The position numbers were made by a program, and so were the translations under genes. Shown here in pieces: positions 46,366-57,382 of a DNA stretch of 64,000 nucleotides. The number at the start of each line of letters is the position of its first letter. Within the stretch, counting starts at the first letter, position 1. The notes under the pieces were generated by a model, which saw only the letters and a program-made list of their open reading frames with translations, was not told the DNA's origin and did no database searches. Origin of the DNA: Marinobacter persicus (lineage in GTDB: Bacteria > Pseudomonadota > Gammaproteobacteria > Pseudomonadales > Oleiphilaceae); NCBI RefSeq assembly GCF_900114155.1, contig NZ_FOSC01000005.1, forward strand, positions 124,001-188,000, given 5' to 3'.

Positions 46366-48566
46366 TGGCTCTGAGTGAAGAGGTCAAACAACAAATCCAG
46401 CAAGCCTACCGGGATGTCCTGGCTGGCAAGGATATTCGTGCCCGTTACGGCCAGCGGTTAATGATTGCCGAAATCGCCAAGTACATGGGCGATATTGACG
46501 AAAACGACGGTCAGCGCACGTCGCCGCCCGCCACCTGTGTGGTAGAGGCGGGTACCGGCACCGGGAAAACCCTGGCCTACCTGATTGCCGCCATCCCGGT
46601 GGCCAGGGCCCTCGGTAAAACGTTGGTGATCTCAACCGCCACTGTCGCCCTGCAGGACCAGATTGTCCTGAAGGACCTGCCGGATCTGCGCAAGCACAGC
46701 AAACTGGATTTCAGCTGGACCCTGGCCAAGGGCCGGGGCCGCTACCTGTGCATGTCGCGCCTGGAGAGCCGCCTGCACGATGAAGGTCACGGCGACAGCG
46801 ACACCATGCCCCTGTTCTTGCTGGACAGTCCGCAGGACGGCGACGCCGCCGACAAGGCCACGTTTGAGCGGATGCTGGCGGCTTACGGCTCCCGTGAATG
46901 GGACGGCGACCGGGACCACTGGCCGGAACAGATTCCCGATGACACCTGGCGCCAGGTGACCACCGACCACCGCCAGTGCACCAACCGCCACTGTGCGTAT
47001 TTTGACAGCTGTGCCTTCTTTGATGCCCGCAAGGAGCTGGATGAAGCCGAGGTGGTGGTCGCCAACCACGATCTGGTGTTGGCGGATCTGGCTCTGGGTG
47101 GTGGTGCCATTTTGCCCGAACCCGAAAATGCCCTGTTCATTTTTGACGAGGCCCATCATCTGCCGGACAAGGCGCTGAACCACTTTGCCGCCTCGGTTCC
47201 CCTGAACAGCACCCGGCAATGGCTGAAACAGCTGTCCCAGGGGCTCAGCAAAATGCAGCCCTGGGTGCCCGGTGGCTCCCAGGCCGCCAAAGCCATCGAA
47301 AAAATCAGCACAGCGGGTCGCGATCTGGACCAGGAACTGGCCAAAGTTTACGAGGAAGTGGAGCAAAACACTGGCTGGGACTTCAACGAAGAACGGCGCA
47401 GTGCGCAATGGCGATACCCGGAAGGGGAGTTGCCCGAAGACCTGGCCGCACTGGCGGCCGACACCCGCATTGTCACCGCCGGCCTGGTGCGCCAGCTGGG
47501 CGCACTGGTGGATGAGCTGCAGACCGCGTTTGACGAACGCAAGGACCCGGAACTGGACCGCGATACCGCTGAATCCTGGTTTCCTGTGATTGGCAGCTTT
47601 CACAGCCGGGCGGAAGACCAGTTGCGGCTCTGGGCCGCCTGGTGTGAAGGCGTGAATCAATCAGACACCGGCAGTGAATCCGGCGATCAGGCGAAAACAG
47701 AAGAAGGCGCGAAAAAACCGCGCTACGGCCCGCCACCGGCCCGCTGGGCAATTCGCCAGCGCTGGGACCATGCCGAAGATATCACCCTGTACAGCTCGCC
47801 GGTGCTGGCGGACAACCTGTTGTATGCGCGGCTTTGGTCCCGGACTTATGGCGCGGTGCTGACCAGTGCCACATTGACGGCGCTAGGGCGTTTTGACCGG
47901 CTGCGTTCCCGTGCCGGTCTGCCCGAAGCCAGCCGGTACATGGTGGTGCCCAGCTCTTTCCGCTATGCCGAAATGGCCACCGTGGAAGTGCCGTTCATGG
48001 CCGCCATGCCCACCGACGACGGCTTCGCCGACGCCATCATCCAGCGCTTGCCGGACCTGTGGGCGGGCGAAAAGGCCACGCTGGTGCTGTTCACCTCACG
48101 TCGCCAGATGCAGCAAGTGCGGGATGCGTTAGCACCCAATCATCCGGAATTGATCCTGACCCAGGACGACATGGCCCGGAATGAAGTGCTGCGCCAGCAC
48201 TGCAGTCGTATTGATGAGGGCAAACCCAGCGTGCTGTTCGGCGTGGCCAGTTTTGCCGAGGGCATCGATTTGCCGGGCAAATACCTGCACCACGTGGTAA
48301 TCACCCGCCTGCCGTTCTCGGTGCCGGACGATCCCATCGAAGCCAGCCTGGCCGAATGGGTAACCCAGCGAGGGGGCAATCCGTTCATGGAAATCACCGT
48401 ACCGGACGCCTCCGTGAAGCTGGTCCAGGCCGTGGGTCGGCTATTGCGCACCGAACAGGACACCGGCCGGGTGACGATCCTCGACCGGCGCATCATCGCA
48501 CGCCGTTATGGTCAGCTGCTGCTTGATGCCTTGCCGCCGTTTCGGCGTGTTATCGAATATAGTTGA
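46365..48566 (+). CDS. dinG: ATP-dependent DNA helicase DinG
   Basis: 733 residues, XPD-like superfamily 2 helicase. Walker A EAGTGTGKTLAYL near 63, an iron-sulfur cysteine cluster (early Cys in GRYLCMSRL, then CTNRHC and DSCAFF near 205-220), DEAH box FDEAHHLP near 260, and motif VI QAVGRLLRTEQD near 690. It unwinds R-loops and stalled structures, and is SOS-linked in E. coli. The 1-base overlap with gspB suggests read-through transcription. Confidence 0.95.
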   Translation: MALSEEVKQQIQQAYRDVLAGKDIRARYGQRLMIAEIAKYMGDIDENDGQRTSPPATCVVEAGTGTGKTLAYLIAAIPVARALGKTLVISTATVALQDQIVLKDLPDLRKHSKLDFSWTLAKGRGRYLCMSRLESRLHDEGHGDSDTMPLFLLDSPQDGDAADKATFERMLAAYGSREWDGDRDHWPEQIPDDTWRQVTTDHRQCTNRHCAYFDSCAFFDARKELDEAEVVVANHDLVLADLALGGGAILPEPENALFIFDEAHHLPDKALNHFAASVPLNSTRQWLKQLSQGLSKMQPWVPGGSQAAKAIEKISTAGRDLDQELAKVYEEVEQNTGWDFNEERRSAQWRYPEGELPEDLAALAADTRIVTAGLVRQLGALVDELQTAFDERKDPELDRDTAESWFPVIGSFHSRAEDQLRLWAAWCEGVNQSDTGSESGDQAKTEEGAKKPRYGPPPARWAIRQRWDHAEDITLYSSPVLADNLLYARLWSRTYGAVLTSATLTALGRFDRLRSRAGLPEASRYMVVPSSFRYAEMATVEVPFMAAMPTDDGFADAIIQRLPDLWAGEKATLVLFTSRRQMQQVRDALAPNHPELILTQDDMARNEVLRQHCSRIDEGKPSVLFGVASFAEGIDLPGKYLHHVVITRLPFSVPDDPIEASLAEWVTQRGGNPFMEITVPDASVKLVQAVGRLLRTEQDTGRVTILDRRIIARRYGQLLLDALPPFRRVIEYS

Positions 48567-48589
48567 GAGCTGTCGTTGAAAAGTGGCAC

Positions 48590-48618
48590 TTGGTCTACAC
48601 TAATGACAGTGTGATAAT
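48590..48618 (+). promoter_or_regulatory. Candidate cysB promoter
   Basis: TTGGTC (48590-48595) and GATAAT (48613-48618) with a 17-base spacer; the -10 box is preceded by TGT, giving the extended -10 form TGTGATAAT. It is in the only sizeable gap between dinG and cysB, about 80 bases before the ATG. Confidence 0.4.
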
Positions 48619-48677
48619 GTATACCGAAAAAGAATGAAAATCGCTGCCGTTATGCGTAGTATTTGCTCGTTGACTGA

Positions 48678-50385
<1,708 letters not shown>

Positions 50386-50438
50386 GGTTATCCAGGGGTT
50401 GGGATCAAGTGACTCAAGGCTAACACCAAACCTGATAT

Positions 50439-50458
50439 GTTATTAAGAAATCAATAAC
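50439..50458. promoter_or_regulatory. Inverted repeat upstream of cysH, possible CysB site
   Basis: GTTATT (50439-50444) and AATAAC (50453-50458) flank an 8-base AT-rich spacer, 54 bases upstream of the cysH start. The surrounding 60 bases are far more AT-rich than the window. LysR-type regulators such as CysB bind this kind of element, and cysB is next door. No motif model was run. Confidence 0.35.
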
Positions 50459-50595
50459 TATAACTTTATGCGCTTAACCTTGTCGGTTATGGTGGATTTC
50501 AATGCATTCCGGCGCTGTTTTTCATATCATACGCGCCATAAATCGGGGATGCCGACCCGCATCCCGAACTTTTCATCATTTTTCAGGAGACCGTT

Positions 50596-51210
50596 GTGGA
50601 ACTCGCATGTCTTGACCTTGAAGGAGTATTGATTCCCGAAATCTGGATCGCTTTCGCGGAGAAAACCGGCATTGAAGAACTCAAGGCAACCACCCGGGAC
50701 ATTCCTGATTATGATGTATTGATGCAGCAGCGTCTGCGTCTTCTGGATGAGCATGGCTACGGTCTGCCCGAGATTCAGGAAGTGATCGGCACGCTGGACC
50801 CGCTGCCGGGCGCCGCAGAGTTTCTGAACTGGCTGCGTGAGCGCTTCCAGGTGGTGATCCTGTCCGACACCTTCTACGAATTCGCCATGCCGTTGATGAA
50901 AAAGCTGGGTTATCCGACACTGCTGTGCCATAAGCTGGAAGTGGCTGAAAACGGCCAGATTACCGACTACCTGCTGCGCCAGCGTGACCCGAAGCGCCAG
51001 TCCGTGCGAGCCTTCCAATTGCTGAACTACCGGGTCATCGCGGCGGGGGATTCCTATAACGACACCACTATGCTGGGTCAGGCGGAGGCCGGCATTCTGT
51101 TCCATGCCCCGCAGAACGTCATCGACGAATTTCCACAGTTCCCGGCAGTGCACAATTTTGATGATCTCCGGAAGGAATTCCTCAAGGCCAGCGCGGTTCA
51201 CTCCGAGTAG
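50596..51210 (+). CDS. thrH: Bifunctional phosphoserine phosphatase / homoserine phosphotransferase ThrH
   Basis: 204 residues with a GTG start; AGGAGA ends 5 bases upstream. HAD fold: the nucleophile motif is Asp7-Leu-Glu9 (CLDLEGV), typical of ThrH, with the threonine/serine motif ILSDTFYEF near 88 and the closing AAGDSYNDTTML near 150. It can move phosphate from phosphoserine to homoserine, linking serine and threonine synthesis. The sequence is very close to the characterised Pseudomonas protein as remembered. Confidence 0.94.
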   Translation: MELACLDLEGVLIPEIWIAFAEKTGIEELKATTRDIPDYDVLMQQRLRLLDEHGYGLPEIQEVIGTLDPLPGAAEFLNWLRERFQVVILSDTFYEFAMPLMKKLGYPTLLCHKLEVAENGQITDYLLRQRDPKRQSVRAFQLLNYRVIAAGDSYNDTTMLGQAEAGILFHAPQNVIDEFPQFPAVHNFDDLRKEFLKASAVHSE

Positions 51211-51219
51211 GCTCCAGTA

Positions 51220-51318
51220 ATCGGGTAGGCCTTTCCAGAACACGCTGTAAAGACATCCATGTCCCGCTCGAGCTCCGCCATCCATGGCTCCGCACGGTTC
51301 TGGAAAGGCCTACCCGAT
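51220..51318. repeat. 99-bp element with perfect 22-bp inverted ends
   Basis: The 22-base arms at 51220-51241 and 51297-51318 (first ten bases ATCGGGTAGG) are exact reverse complements. The 55-base centre contains the palindrome GACATCCATGTC and GAGC...GCTC arms around CCATCCATGG. It fills the space between convergent thrH and pabB; the right arm ends inside the pabB stop codon. It probably acts as a two-way terminator and belongs to a CCATCCATGG-type intergenic repeat family (from memory). Confidence 0.85.
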
Positions 51319-52670
51319 CACTTCCGCGTTGAACTCGGTGTTTCCAGAAACCGCATTAACGGCTGCACCTTGGCCAGCGTTTCCTGATATTCGGCTTCAG
51401 GGTCGGAGTCGGTAACAATGCCGCCTCCGCCCCAGCAATGAATGCTGCCATCTTCCTCGCATAACAGGGTGCGGATGGCGATATTGCTGTCCAGGTGTCC
51501 GTCCAACCCGTAATAAAACACCGAGCCGCAGTAGGGCCCTCGCCAGTGGGGTTCAAGTTCCCGGATAATCTCCATCGCCCGGATTTTCGGGGCGCCGGTA
51601 ATGGAGCCGCCGGGGAACGCATCAAACAGTGCCTGCAAGGGTGTAACATCGTCCCTGAGTGTGCACCGGATATGACTCACCAGATGGTGAACGTTGCGGT
51701 AGGATTCCAGTGCAAACAGCCGGTCCACCGCCACACTGCCTGTCCGGGCATGAAGGCCCAGGTCATTTCTCAGTAAATCGACAATCATCAGGTTTTCAGC
51801 GCGGTCTTTCTCTGAAGCCTGCAGGTCCGCTGCCAGTTGTGCGTCTTCCTCCGGCGTTTGTCCCCGTGGGCGGGTGCCCTTGATCGGGCTGGTGATCACC
51901 GTCCGGTGGCGTATGTCCAGAAAACGCTCGGGTGAAACCGAGATGACCGCGCGGCCACCCATGCGGATAAAGGCGCTGTAAGGCGTCGGGTTTTGCGCCG
52001 TCAGTGCCCGAAACGCGCACCATGGGGCGCCCGTGAATGTTCCTGTAAACGCCTGCGACAGGTTGGCCTGATAACAATCCCCGGCCAGAATGTAGTCCTT
52101 CACCCGACCGACTCCGGCTCGAAAGGCCTCGGGAGTTTGTTCCGGCGCAAAGGGGGAGGGCATTTGCCAGCGATCGTGCTGAGGCGTGGCGTCTGCTGAC
52201 AGCCAGGCCTCAAGGGTTTTCCGGACCGGGGAAGGGCATTGCGGGTGGACCCACAGCCAGTAATCATCCGTTGTCCGGTCATGACTGGCTGTCCAGAGAT
52301 AGAAGCCGGCATGGATGACCGGAAACGGGCAATCCGGCGTAAGGTTTACCAGGCGCCTTTCCCGTCGATAACCAAATTCGTAGCCCATTACCCCGAGCCA
52401 GCCGCCGGGGAACAGCGGTTTGATGTCACCGGGCAACGGGTACTGGCGTCGCAGGTTTTCCATGCGCTCGGCCAGTTCGCGGGTATCGAGTGGCGAACGC
52501 TCCGCCGGACATTCGATCTGCTCGATTGCCAGGGCGCTGAAACCGGACAGTTGACCGCGGGCCGCTTCGTTGCCCTCGCTGCCGAGATAGGCAAAATCAG
52601 GAGCCTGGCACGCGTGGGCCAGCAGTCTCTGGTAACGTGTTCTATCCAGTTGTCTCAGGCTCGAATGCAC
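51318..52670 (-). CDS. pabB: Aminodeoxychorismate synthase component I
   Basis: 450 residues with a GTG start (AAGGTG 6 bases upstream). Chorismate-binding family: the motif TSPIKGTRPRG near 262, then a SEKDRAENLMIVDLLRNDL block near 287 and FPGGSITGAPKIRAMEII near 360 make up the active site. It converts chorismate with ammonia to aminodeoxychorismate for folate synthesis. The lysine in PIKGT favours PabB over anthranilate synthase. Divergent from the DUF58 gene. Confidence 0.92.
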   Translation of the reverse strand: MHSSLRQLDRTRYQRLLAHACQAPDFAYLGSEGNEAARGQLSGFSALAIEQIECPAERSPLDTRELAERMENLRRQYPLPGDIKPLFPGGWLGVMGYEFGYRRERRLVNLTPDCPFPVIHAGFYLWTASHDRTTDDYWLWVHPQCPSPVRKTLEAWLSADATPQHDRWQMPSPFAPEQTPEAFRAGVGRVKDYILAGDCYQANLSQAFTGTFTGAPWCAFRALTAQNPTPYSAFIRMGGRAVISVSPERFLDIRHRTVITSPIKGTRPRGQTPEEDAQLAADLQASEKDRAENLMIVDLLRNDLGLHARTGSVAVDRLFALESYRNVHHLVSHIRCTLRDDVTPLQALFDAFPGGSITGAPKIRAMEIIRELEPHWRGPYCGSVFYYGLDGHLDSNIAIRTLLCEEDGSIHCWGGGGIVTDSDPEAEYQETLAKVQPLMRFLETPSSTRK

Positions 52671-52795
52671 GCGGTCACCTTTTGGTTCAGCGAGAACTCC
52701 AAGGCGCTTGCCTGGAGGATTCAGCGGGAAATTTCGGGTGGCATTATAACGGATATCGCAGCTGAACTTTTTGCTATTTCAGGGGCCATAACGGC

Positions 52796-53839
52796 ATGCT
52801 CAAAAAAACACTGGCCGGCCGTATCCGGCGATGGATCAACCGTCGGCTTCCCCGCGCTGATCGCCAGACCTTCACCCAGAAGACCATCTTCATTCTGCCG
52901 ACCGGCGCGGGTGTGGTCTTCGGATTGCTGCTGCTGATCATGCTGGTGACCGGCATCAACTACCAGAACAGTCTGATCTATCTGCTGGTGTTTCTGCTCG
53001 GTGCCCTGTTTGTCGCGGCCATGCACCAGACCCACCGCAATCTGTCGGGCCTGACCCTGGCCCTGGTGTCGGCAGGAGAAGGCGAGGCGGGTGAGGGAGT
53101 CCCCTTTCGTTTCCGGATCACCAGTACCACCGCTGACAGCCTGGCCTTGGCGTTGTCAGTGGCCGATGAGCAGGGTCGTCCGGGGGCCGTCATTGAGGGT
53201 GTGCATGTGCCGGCTGGTGAAACCCGCGACGTGACGCTCACTCTACCCACTGCCAGGCGGGGCTACGTGCGACCCGAGCGTGTACGCATCGAAACCCGGT
53301 TTCCGTTCGGGCTGCTCAAGGCCTGGTCCTGGCTGCGGCCGGTATCTGCGGGGGTGGCTTATCCCCGCCCGTTACCGGCACCGGATACGGTGAGCACGGT
53401 GCAGGAGACAGACAATAACGATACCCCGGTGCGGGTGGCCGGTCAGGACGAGGCGGACCTGAGGCCCTGGCGCGAGGGCGATCTGACTCCACGGGTGATG
53501 TGGAAGCGCTACGCCCGAACCGGACAAATGGTGGTGGCCGACTGGCAGGCCAGTGGCGGCAGTCCGCACTGGCTGGATTTTTCCGCGTTTCCCGGTGCTG
53601 ATACGGAATTGCGCCTGAGTTATCTGGCTTGGCAGGTACGCGACCGGGCTGCGAAAGGCGCCCGTTTTGGTTTGACACTGCCGGGTGAGGTGATCGATCC
53701 GGATGCGGGTAATCCGCATGCCCTCCGCTGTCTGCATGCCCTGGCCGTGTGGGGGCAGGAAAAGCCCCGTGATGATGATGCACATGTGCATGGTACGCGG
53801 GCTGGCGTGGACAGCGCCGGTGCAGGGAGGGCCGCATGA
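52796..53839 (+). CDS. DUF58 domain-containing membrane protein
   Basis: 347 residues. Two membrane helices near the N-terminus (about 32-51 and 58-75), an immunoglobulin-like beta domain, then the DUF58 core with DEADLRPWREGDLTPRVMWKRYART near 218-245. DUF58 proteins go with MoxR ATPases and TgpA-type transglutaminases. Here TgpA follows with a 4-base overlap (ATGA), but the MoxR partner is not adjacent; the only MoxR in the window is at 33286. Confidence 0.88.
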   Translation: MLKKTLAGRIRRWINRRLPRADRQTFTQKTIFILPTGAGVVFGLLLLIMLVTGINYQNSLIYLLVFLLGALFVAAMHQTHRNLSGLTLALVSAGEGEAGEGVPFRFRITSTTADSLALALSVADEQGRPGAVIEGVHVPAGETRDVTLTLPTARRGYVRPERVRIETRFPFGLLKAWSWLRPVSAGVAYPRPLPAPDTVSTVQETDNNDTPVRVAGQDEADLRPWREGDLTPRVMWKRYARTGQMVVADWQASGGSPHWLDFSAFPGADTELRLSYLAWQVRDRAAKGARFGLTLPGEVIDPDAGNPHALRCLHALAVWGQEKPRDDDAHVHGTRAGVDSAGAGRAA

Positions 53840-55929
53840 TAAAGGCACTTTTCACACGCAAAGCAGCTTGCCAGGGCGCCCGCACAGACACCGTGCTGCC
53901 CGGTTCGGCCCTGAACTGGCTGCTGGTCAGCTTCGCCATACTGCTGGTACCCCAGTGGAACCGTTTACCGATCTGGTTGATCGGTGCCTGCGCGGGCCTC
54001 GCCGGCTGGCGCTGGCTGGCGCAAACGGGCCGGGTCCGTCTGCCGGGGCGCTGGTTGCGGGTCGGCATCATGCTGGTATTGATGGCGATCTACATTGCCA
54101 CCGTGCGAGGGCACTTCTCGGTGGATACGGCTTCGTCTTTCTTTGTCCTGGCGGTGGGGCTGAAATGGCTGGAAACCCGTACGCAACGTGATTTCTACGT
54201 GGTGTTTTTTATTCTGGTGTATCTGGCCGCGGTGAACTTTCTGTTCCGCCAGGACATTCTCTGGGCGTTGATGAACTTTTCAGCGATCGGTCTGCTGCTG
54301 GCGGGCCTGCAGACTCTCAACGCGCCGGATTTGCCGCCTTCGGCGCGCAGAGGCTGGAAGCGCCTGGCGGGGATGGTGCTGAAAACCCTGCCGGTGGTCA
54401 TTCTGTTGTTTGTGTTTTTTCCGCGCATGGCACCGCTGTGGAGCGTGCCCATGGTGTCTGACCAGGCGCGCACCGGTTTGTCGGACACCATGACCCCGGG
54501 GGACATTTCCAGCCTGGCCCAGAACAGCGAACGGGCTTTTCGAGTCAGTTTTGGTGGTCAGGTGCCGGCTTACCGGGACCGCTACTGGCGCGGCCTGATT
54601 CTGGACTACCTGGATGGCGAAACCTGGCGCCGCCGGGAGCAGGACGATTTCACCCGGCCGGGCCGGATTGACCTTGATGGTGGAGTCGGGGAGCTCGAAC
54701 CGAATCAATACGATGTTCTTCTCGAGCCCACCGACCGTAAATGGGCCTTCACCCTGGAAAATTCCAGGGCTGTGTCGGATAACCTGGTGGAGACGCCACA
54801 GGCGCTGTTTGAGTTTCGCCGCCCGGCAGACACGTCGGTGCGCTACCGGATGGCATTGGAGCCTTCCGTCCGGATTGTGTCCGGCAGTCCGGAGACCCTG
54901 TCGTCAGCACAAAAACGCCGATACCTGCAGTTGCCCGGCGAAGGCAACCCGCAAGCCCGGGCTCTGGCCCGGGAGCTGGCAACCCAGGGTTCCGATGAGC
55001 AGGTGATCCGCAGACTGCTGGAGCGTTTCCGCGAGCAGGAGTATTACTACACCCTGCGACCGCCACGTATGCCGGAAAACGGCATTGACCGTTTGCTGTT
55101 CGAGGAAAAACGGGGGTTCTGTGCCCATTATGCCGGCGCCGCCACGTTTGTTTACCGGGCAGCCGGCATTCCGGCCCGGGTGGTCACCGGTTACCAGGGG
55201 GGTGAGCCCGGGGCCGGCGGGGAGTACCTGATCGTTCGCCAGTACGACGCCCATGCCTGGGTGGAAGTCTGGCTGGAAGGCCGGGGCTGGGTAAGAGTGG
55301 ACCCGACGGCGGCCATCGCCCCTGACCGGATCGAGTCGGGCCTGCGCGATGCCATGGCCGAGGAGGGCTCGTTTCTGGAGGATGACCCTCTGTCACCCCA
55401 GCGCTACGGTGATCTCCCACTGGTTCAGTGGGCGTCCCTGCAACTGGACCGCATCAACTATCAATGGCAGCGCTGGGTGGTCGGTTACCAGGGGCAGAGC
55501 CAGATGGACCTGATGTCGCGCCTGCCCGGTGGGCTTGGACTCAAGGAACTGGGGTATCTGACGGCCGGGATTGTCGGTGCGGCCCTGCTGTTTGCTGGCG
55601 TGATCTCCGGGTGGAAGCGCCGTGGCGGGCCGAAACAGGACCGTTTCCGTCGGTTGGTGGCTGCCTGGCATCGCTTCTGCGAGCAATCGGGTGTACCGGT
55701 TCGGGCCGGGGAAACACCGGACTTTCTGGCGGGCCGTCTGGCCCGGGCCCTGCCGGAAGTTGCCGACACTGCCGCAAGCTTTGCCCGCCAGGTTAACAGG
55801 CATTACTATAGCCGGCCGGAAGGCGTGGCCACGGAACAGGAACTCCGGCATCTGAAACACTTGCTGCGCACCATGAAACGCCAGCGCCGCCAACGGCAGA
55901 CCTCATCAATACGGACCCGGAACCCATGA
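53836..55929 (+). CDS. tgpA: Membrane transglutaminase TgpA (DUF3488)
   Basis: 697 residues. About six N-terminal membrane helices (residues 20-200), a periplasmic transglutaminase core with the catalytic triad Cys429 (KRGFCAHYAG), His473 (DAHAWVEVW) and Asp489 (RVDPTA), a further membrane helix near 575-590, and a cytoplasmic DUF4129-like tail. In Pseudomonas TgpA is essential; its substrate is not settled. ATGA overlaps with DUF58 upstream and holB downstream tie the three genes together. Confidence 0.93.
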   Translation: MIKALFTRKAACQGARTDTVLPGSALNWLLVSFAILLVPQWNRLPIWLIGACAGLAGWRWLAQTGRVRLPGRWLRVGIMLVLMAIYIATVRGHFSVDTASSFFVLAVGLKWLETRTQRDFYVVFFILVYLAAVNFLFRQDILWALMNFSAIGLLLAGLQTLNAPDLPPSARRGWKRLAGMVLKTLPVVILLFVFFPRMAPLWSVPMVSDQARTGLSDTMTPGDISSLAQNSERAFRVSFGGQVPAYRDRYWRGLILDYLDGETWRRREQDDFTRPGRIDLDGGVGELEPNQYDVLLEPTDRKWAFTLENSRAVSDNLVETPQALFEFRRPADTSVRYRMALEPSVRIVSGSPETLSSAQKRRYLQLPGEGNPQARALARELATQGSDEQVIRRLLERFREQEYYYTLRPPRMPENGIDRLLFEEKRGFCAHYAGAATFVYRAAGIPARVVTGYQGGEPGAGGEYLIVRQYDAHAWVEVWLEGRGWVRVDPTAAIAPDRIESGLRDAMAEEGSFLEDDPLSPQRYGDLPLVQWASLQLDRINYQWQRWVVGYQGQSQMDLMSRLPGGLGLKELGYLTAGIVGAALLFAGVISGWKRRGGPKQDRFRRLVAAWHRFCEQSGVPVRAGETPDFLAGRLARALPEVADTAASFARQVNRHYYSRPEGVATEQELRHLKHLLRTMKRQRRQRQTSSIRTRNP

Positions 55930-56960
55930 CTGACATCGCCCGCAACATGCCCTGGTTGGCCAAAGCCTGGTCAGCGGTCCAGCACCGTCTGGCGGCTGAC
56001 CGGTTGCCCCACGCCTTGCTGGTAACCGGTGAATGCGGCGTGGGAAAGCGGGCCTGGGCCGAGGCAGTTGGCCAGTTGCTGCTGTGTGAACATCGCCTTG
56101 AAACCGTCTCCGGCGAGCCTGTTCCCTGCGGCCAGTGCAAGCAGTGCGAACTGATCGCCGCTGGCAGTCATCCGGATTTGCGCATTTACGCGCCGGAAAA
56201 ATCCCGAATGGTTCGGGTGGACCAGATCCGGGCGCTGTCCACCTTTGCGGTAGCCTCGCCCCAGGTGGCACATCACAAAGTTGCGATCGTTGACCGGGCG
56301 GACCAACTCAATATCAATGCGGCCAATGCCCTGTTGAAAACCCTGGAAGAGCCGTTGGCGGACGTTACCTTGCTGTTACTCCAGGAGAGTGGTCGGCCGG
56401 TGTTGCCAACCATTCGCTCCCGTTGCCAGGCCCTGACCATCCCTTTGCCAAATCGCGAGCAGGCGGAAGCCTGGCTGACCGCTCAGGCGGCAAAACTGCC
56501 CGAGGAGACCCGTCCGGACAGCCAGCTTCTGGCCAAAAGCCTGATGCTGGCGGGCAACGCCCCCAGGCTGGCGCTGGAGTACGCGACGGGTGAGTTTCCG
56601 GCTCTGCGGGACAAGGCGTTCGACGCCTTCCGGCAGTTCATGAAAGGTCGGATCACGGTTGGCGAGGCTGCCCGGGAATTCAAGGCCATTGGCCTGGAAG
56701 ACAGCCTGTGGCTGTTTGAATCCTGGGCAGCGGACCTCGCCCGTTGCTGTGCGGGTGGGCAGCCGAATGACGAAGAAGCCCGGGACATGCTGGCCTTTCT
56801 GGCTCGCAGTAATCCGCCGTGGCGAGCCCATGAACTGCTTCAGAAAATTCGTGAGAGCCGGGAAGCGCTGGTTTACAACGCCAGTGCCGAACTGGAGGCC
56901 AGCCACCTGTTGATGGCCTGGCAGGCGTTGATGCCACGAAAGCGGCCCGCGGGTGCTTGA
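55926..56960 (+). CDS. holB: DNA polymerase III subunit delta'
   Basis: 344 residues. AAA+ clamp-loader stator: a Walker-A-like GECGVGKRAWAE near 37 with the lysine retained, a zinc module CGQCKQCELI near 74, and the sensor region NAANALLKTLEEP near 130. The C-terminal helical collar completes the family pattern. It works with DnaX in the clamp loader. Start overlaps the tgpA stop by 4 bases; pilZ follows, the usual holB-pilZ pair. Confidence 0.95.
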   Translation: MTDIARNMPWLAKAWSAVQHRLAADRLPHALLVTGECGVGKRAWAEAVGQLLLCEHRLETVSGEPVPCGQCKQCELIAAGSHPDLRIYAPEKSRMVRVDQIRALSTFAVASPQVAHHKVAIVDRADQLNINAANALLKTLEEPLADVTLLLLQESGRPVLPTIRSRCQALTIPLPNREQAEAWLTAQAAKLPEETRPDSQLLAKSLMLAGNAPRLALEYATGEFPALRDKAFDAFRQFMKGRITVGEAAREFKAIGLEDSLWLFESWAADLARCCAGGQPNDEEARDMLAFLARSNPPWRAHELLQKIRESREALVYNASAELEASHLLMAWQALMPRKRPAGA

Positions 56961-57019
56961 GCTTTCCGGGGCAACAGCTGCTATCATTGTGAAATATCCA
57001 AGAAATCAAGGTGTTTGAT

Positions 57020-57370
57020 ATGGGGCCCGGATTCGGAGCGCGCAGCGGTATTCTTACCCTGACCATCAAGGACAAGGCTGTTCTGTATGCGGCTTACATG
57101 CCGTTCATTCGCCAGGGCGGGATGTTCATTCCGACCCAGAAGCAGTACCAGCTTGGTGACGAAGTCTTTCTGTTGCTCAACCTGATGGACGAGCCGGAAA
57201 AAATACCGGTTGCCGGCAAAGTCGTGTGGATAACCCCCAAAGGTGCCCAGGGCAACCGTGCCGCCGGCATTGGCGTGCAGTTCAATGGGGACGACGAAAC
57301 CGCCCGCACCAAAATCGAGTCCTACTTGGCCGGGTCTCTCAGCTCCGATCGCCCAACCCATACGATGTAG
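57020..57370 (+). CDS. pilZ: Type IV pilus assembly protein PilZ
   Basis: 116 residues from the ATG at 57020; a GTG at 57011 is in frame but overlaps the AAGG ribosome site, so the ATG is preferred. ILTLTIKDKAVLYAAYMPF, DEVFLLLNLMDEPEKIPVAGKVVWITP and the ending RPTHTM follow the Pseudomonas PilZ protein closely. This founding member lacks the RxxxR motif that binds cyclic di-GMP; its own role is in pilus assembly through PilB and FimX. Confidence 0.95.
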   Translation: MGPGFGARSGILTLTIKDKAVLYAAYMPFIRQGGMFIPTQKQYQLGDEVFLLLNLMDEPEKIPVAGKVVWITPKGAQGNRAAGIGVQFNGDDETARTKIESYLAGSLSSDRPTHTM

Positions 57371-57382
57371 AGTTTCCGCACC

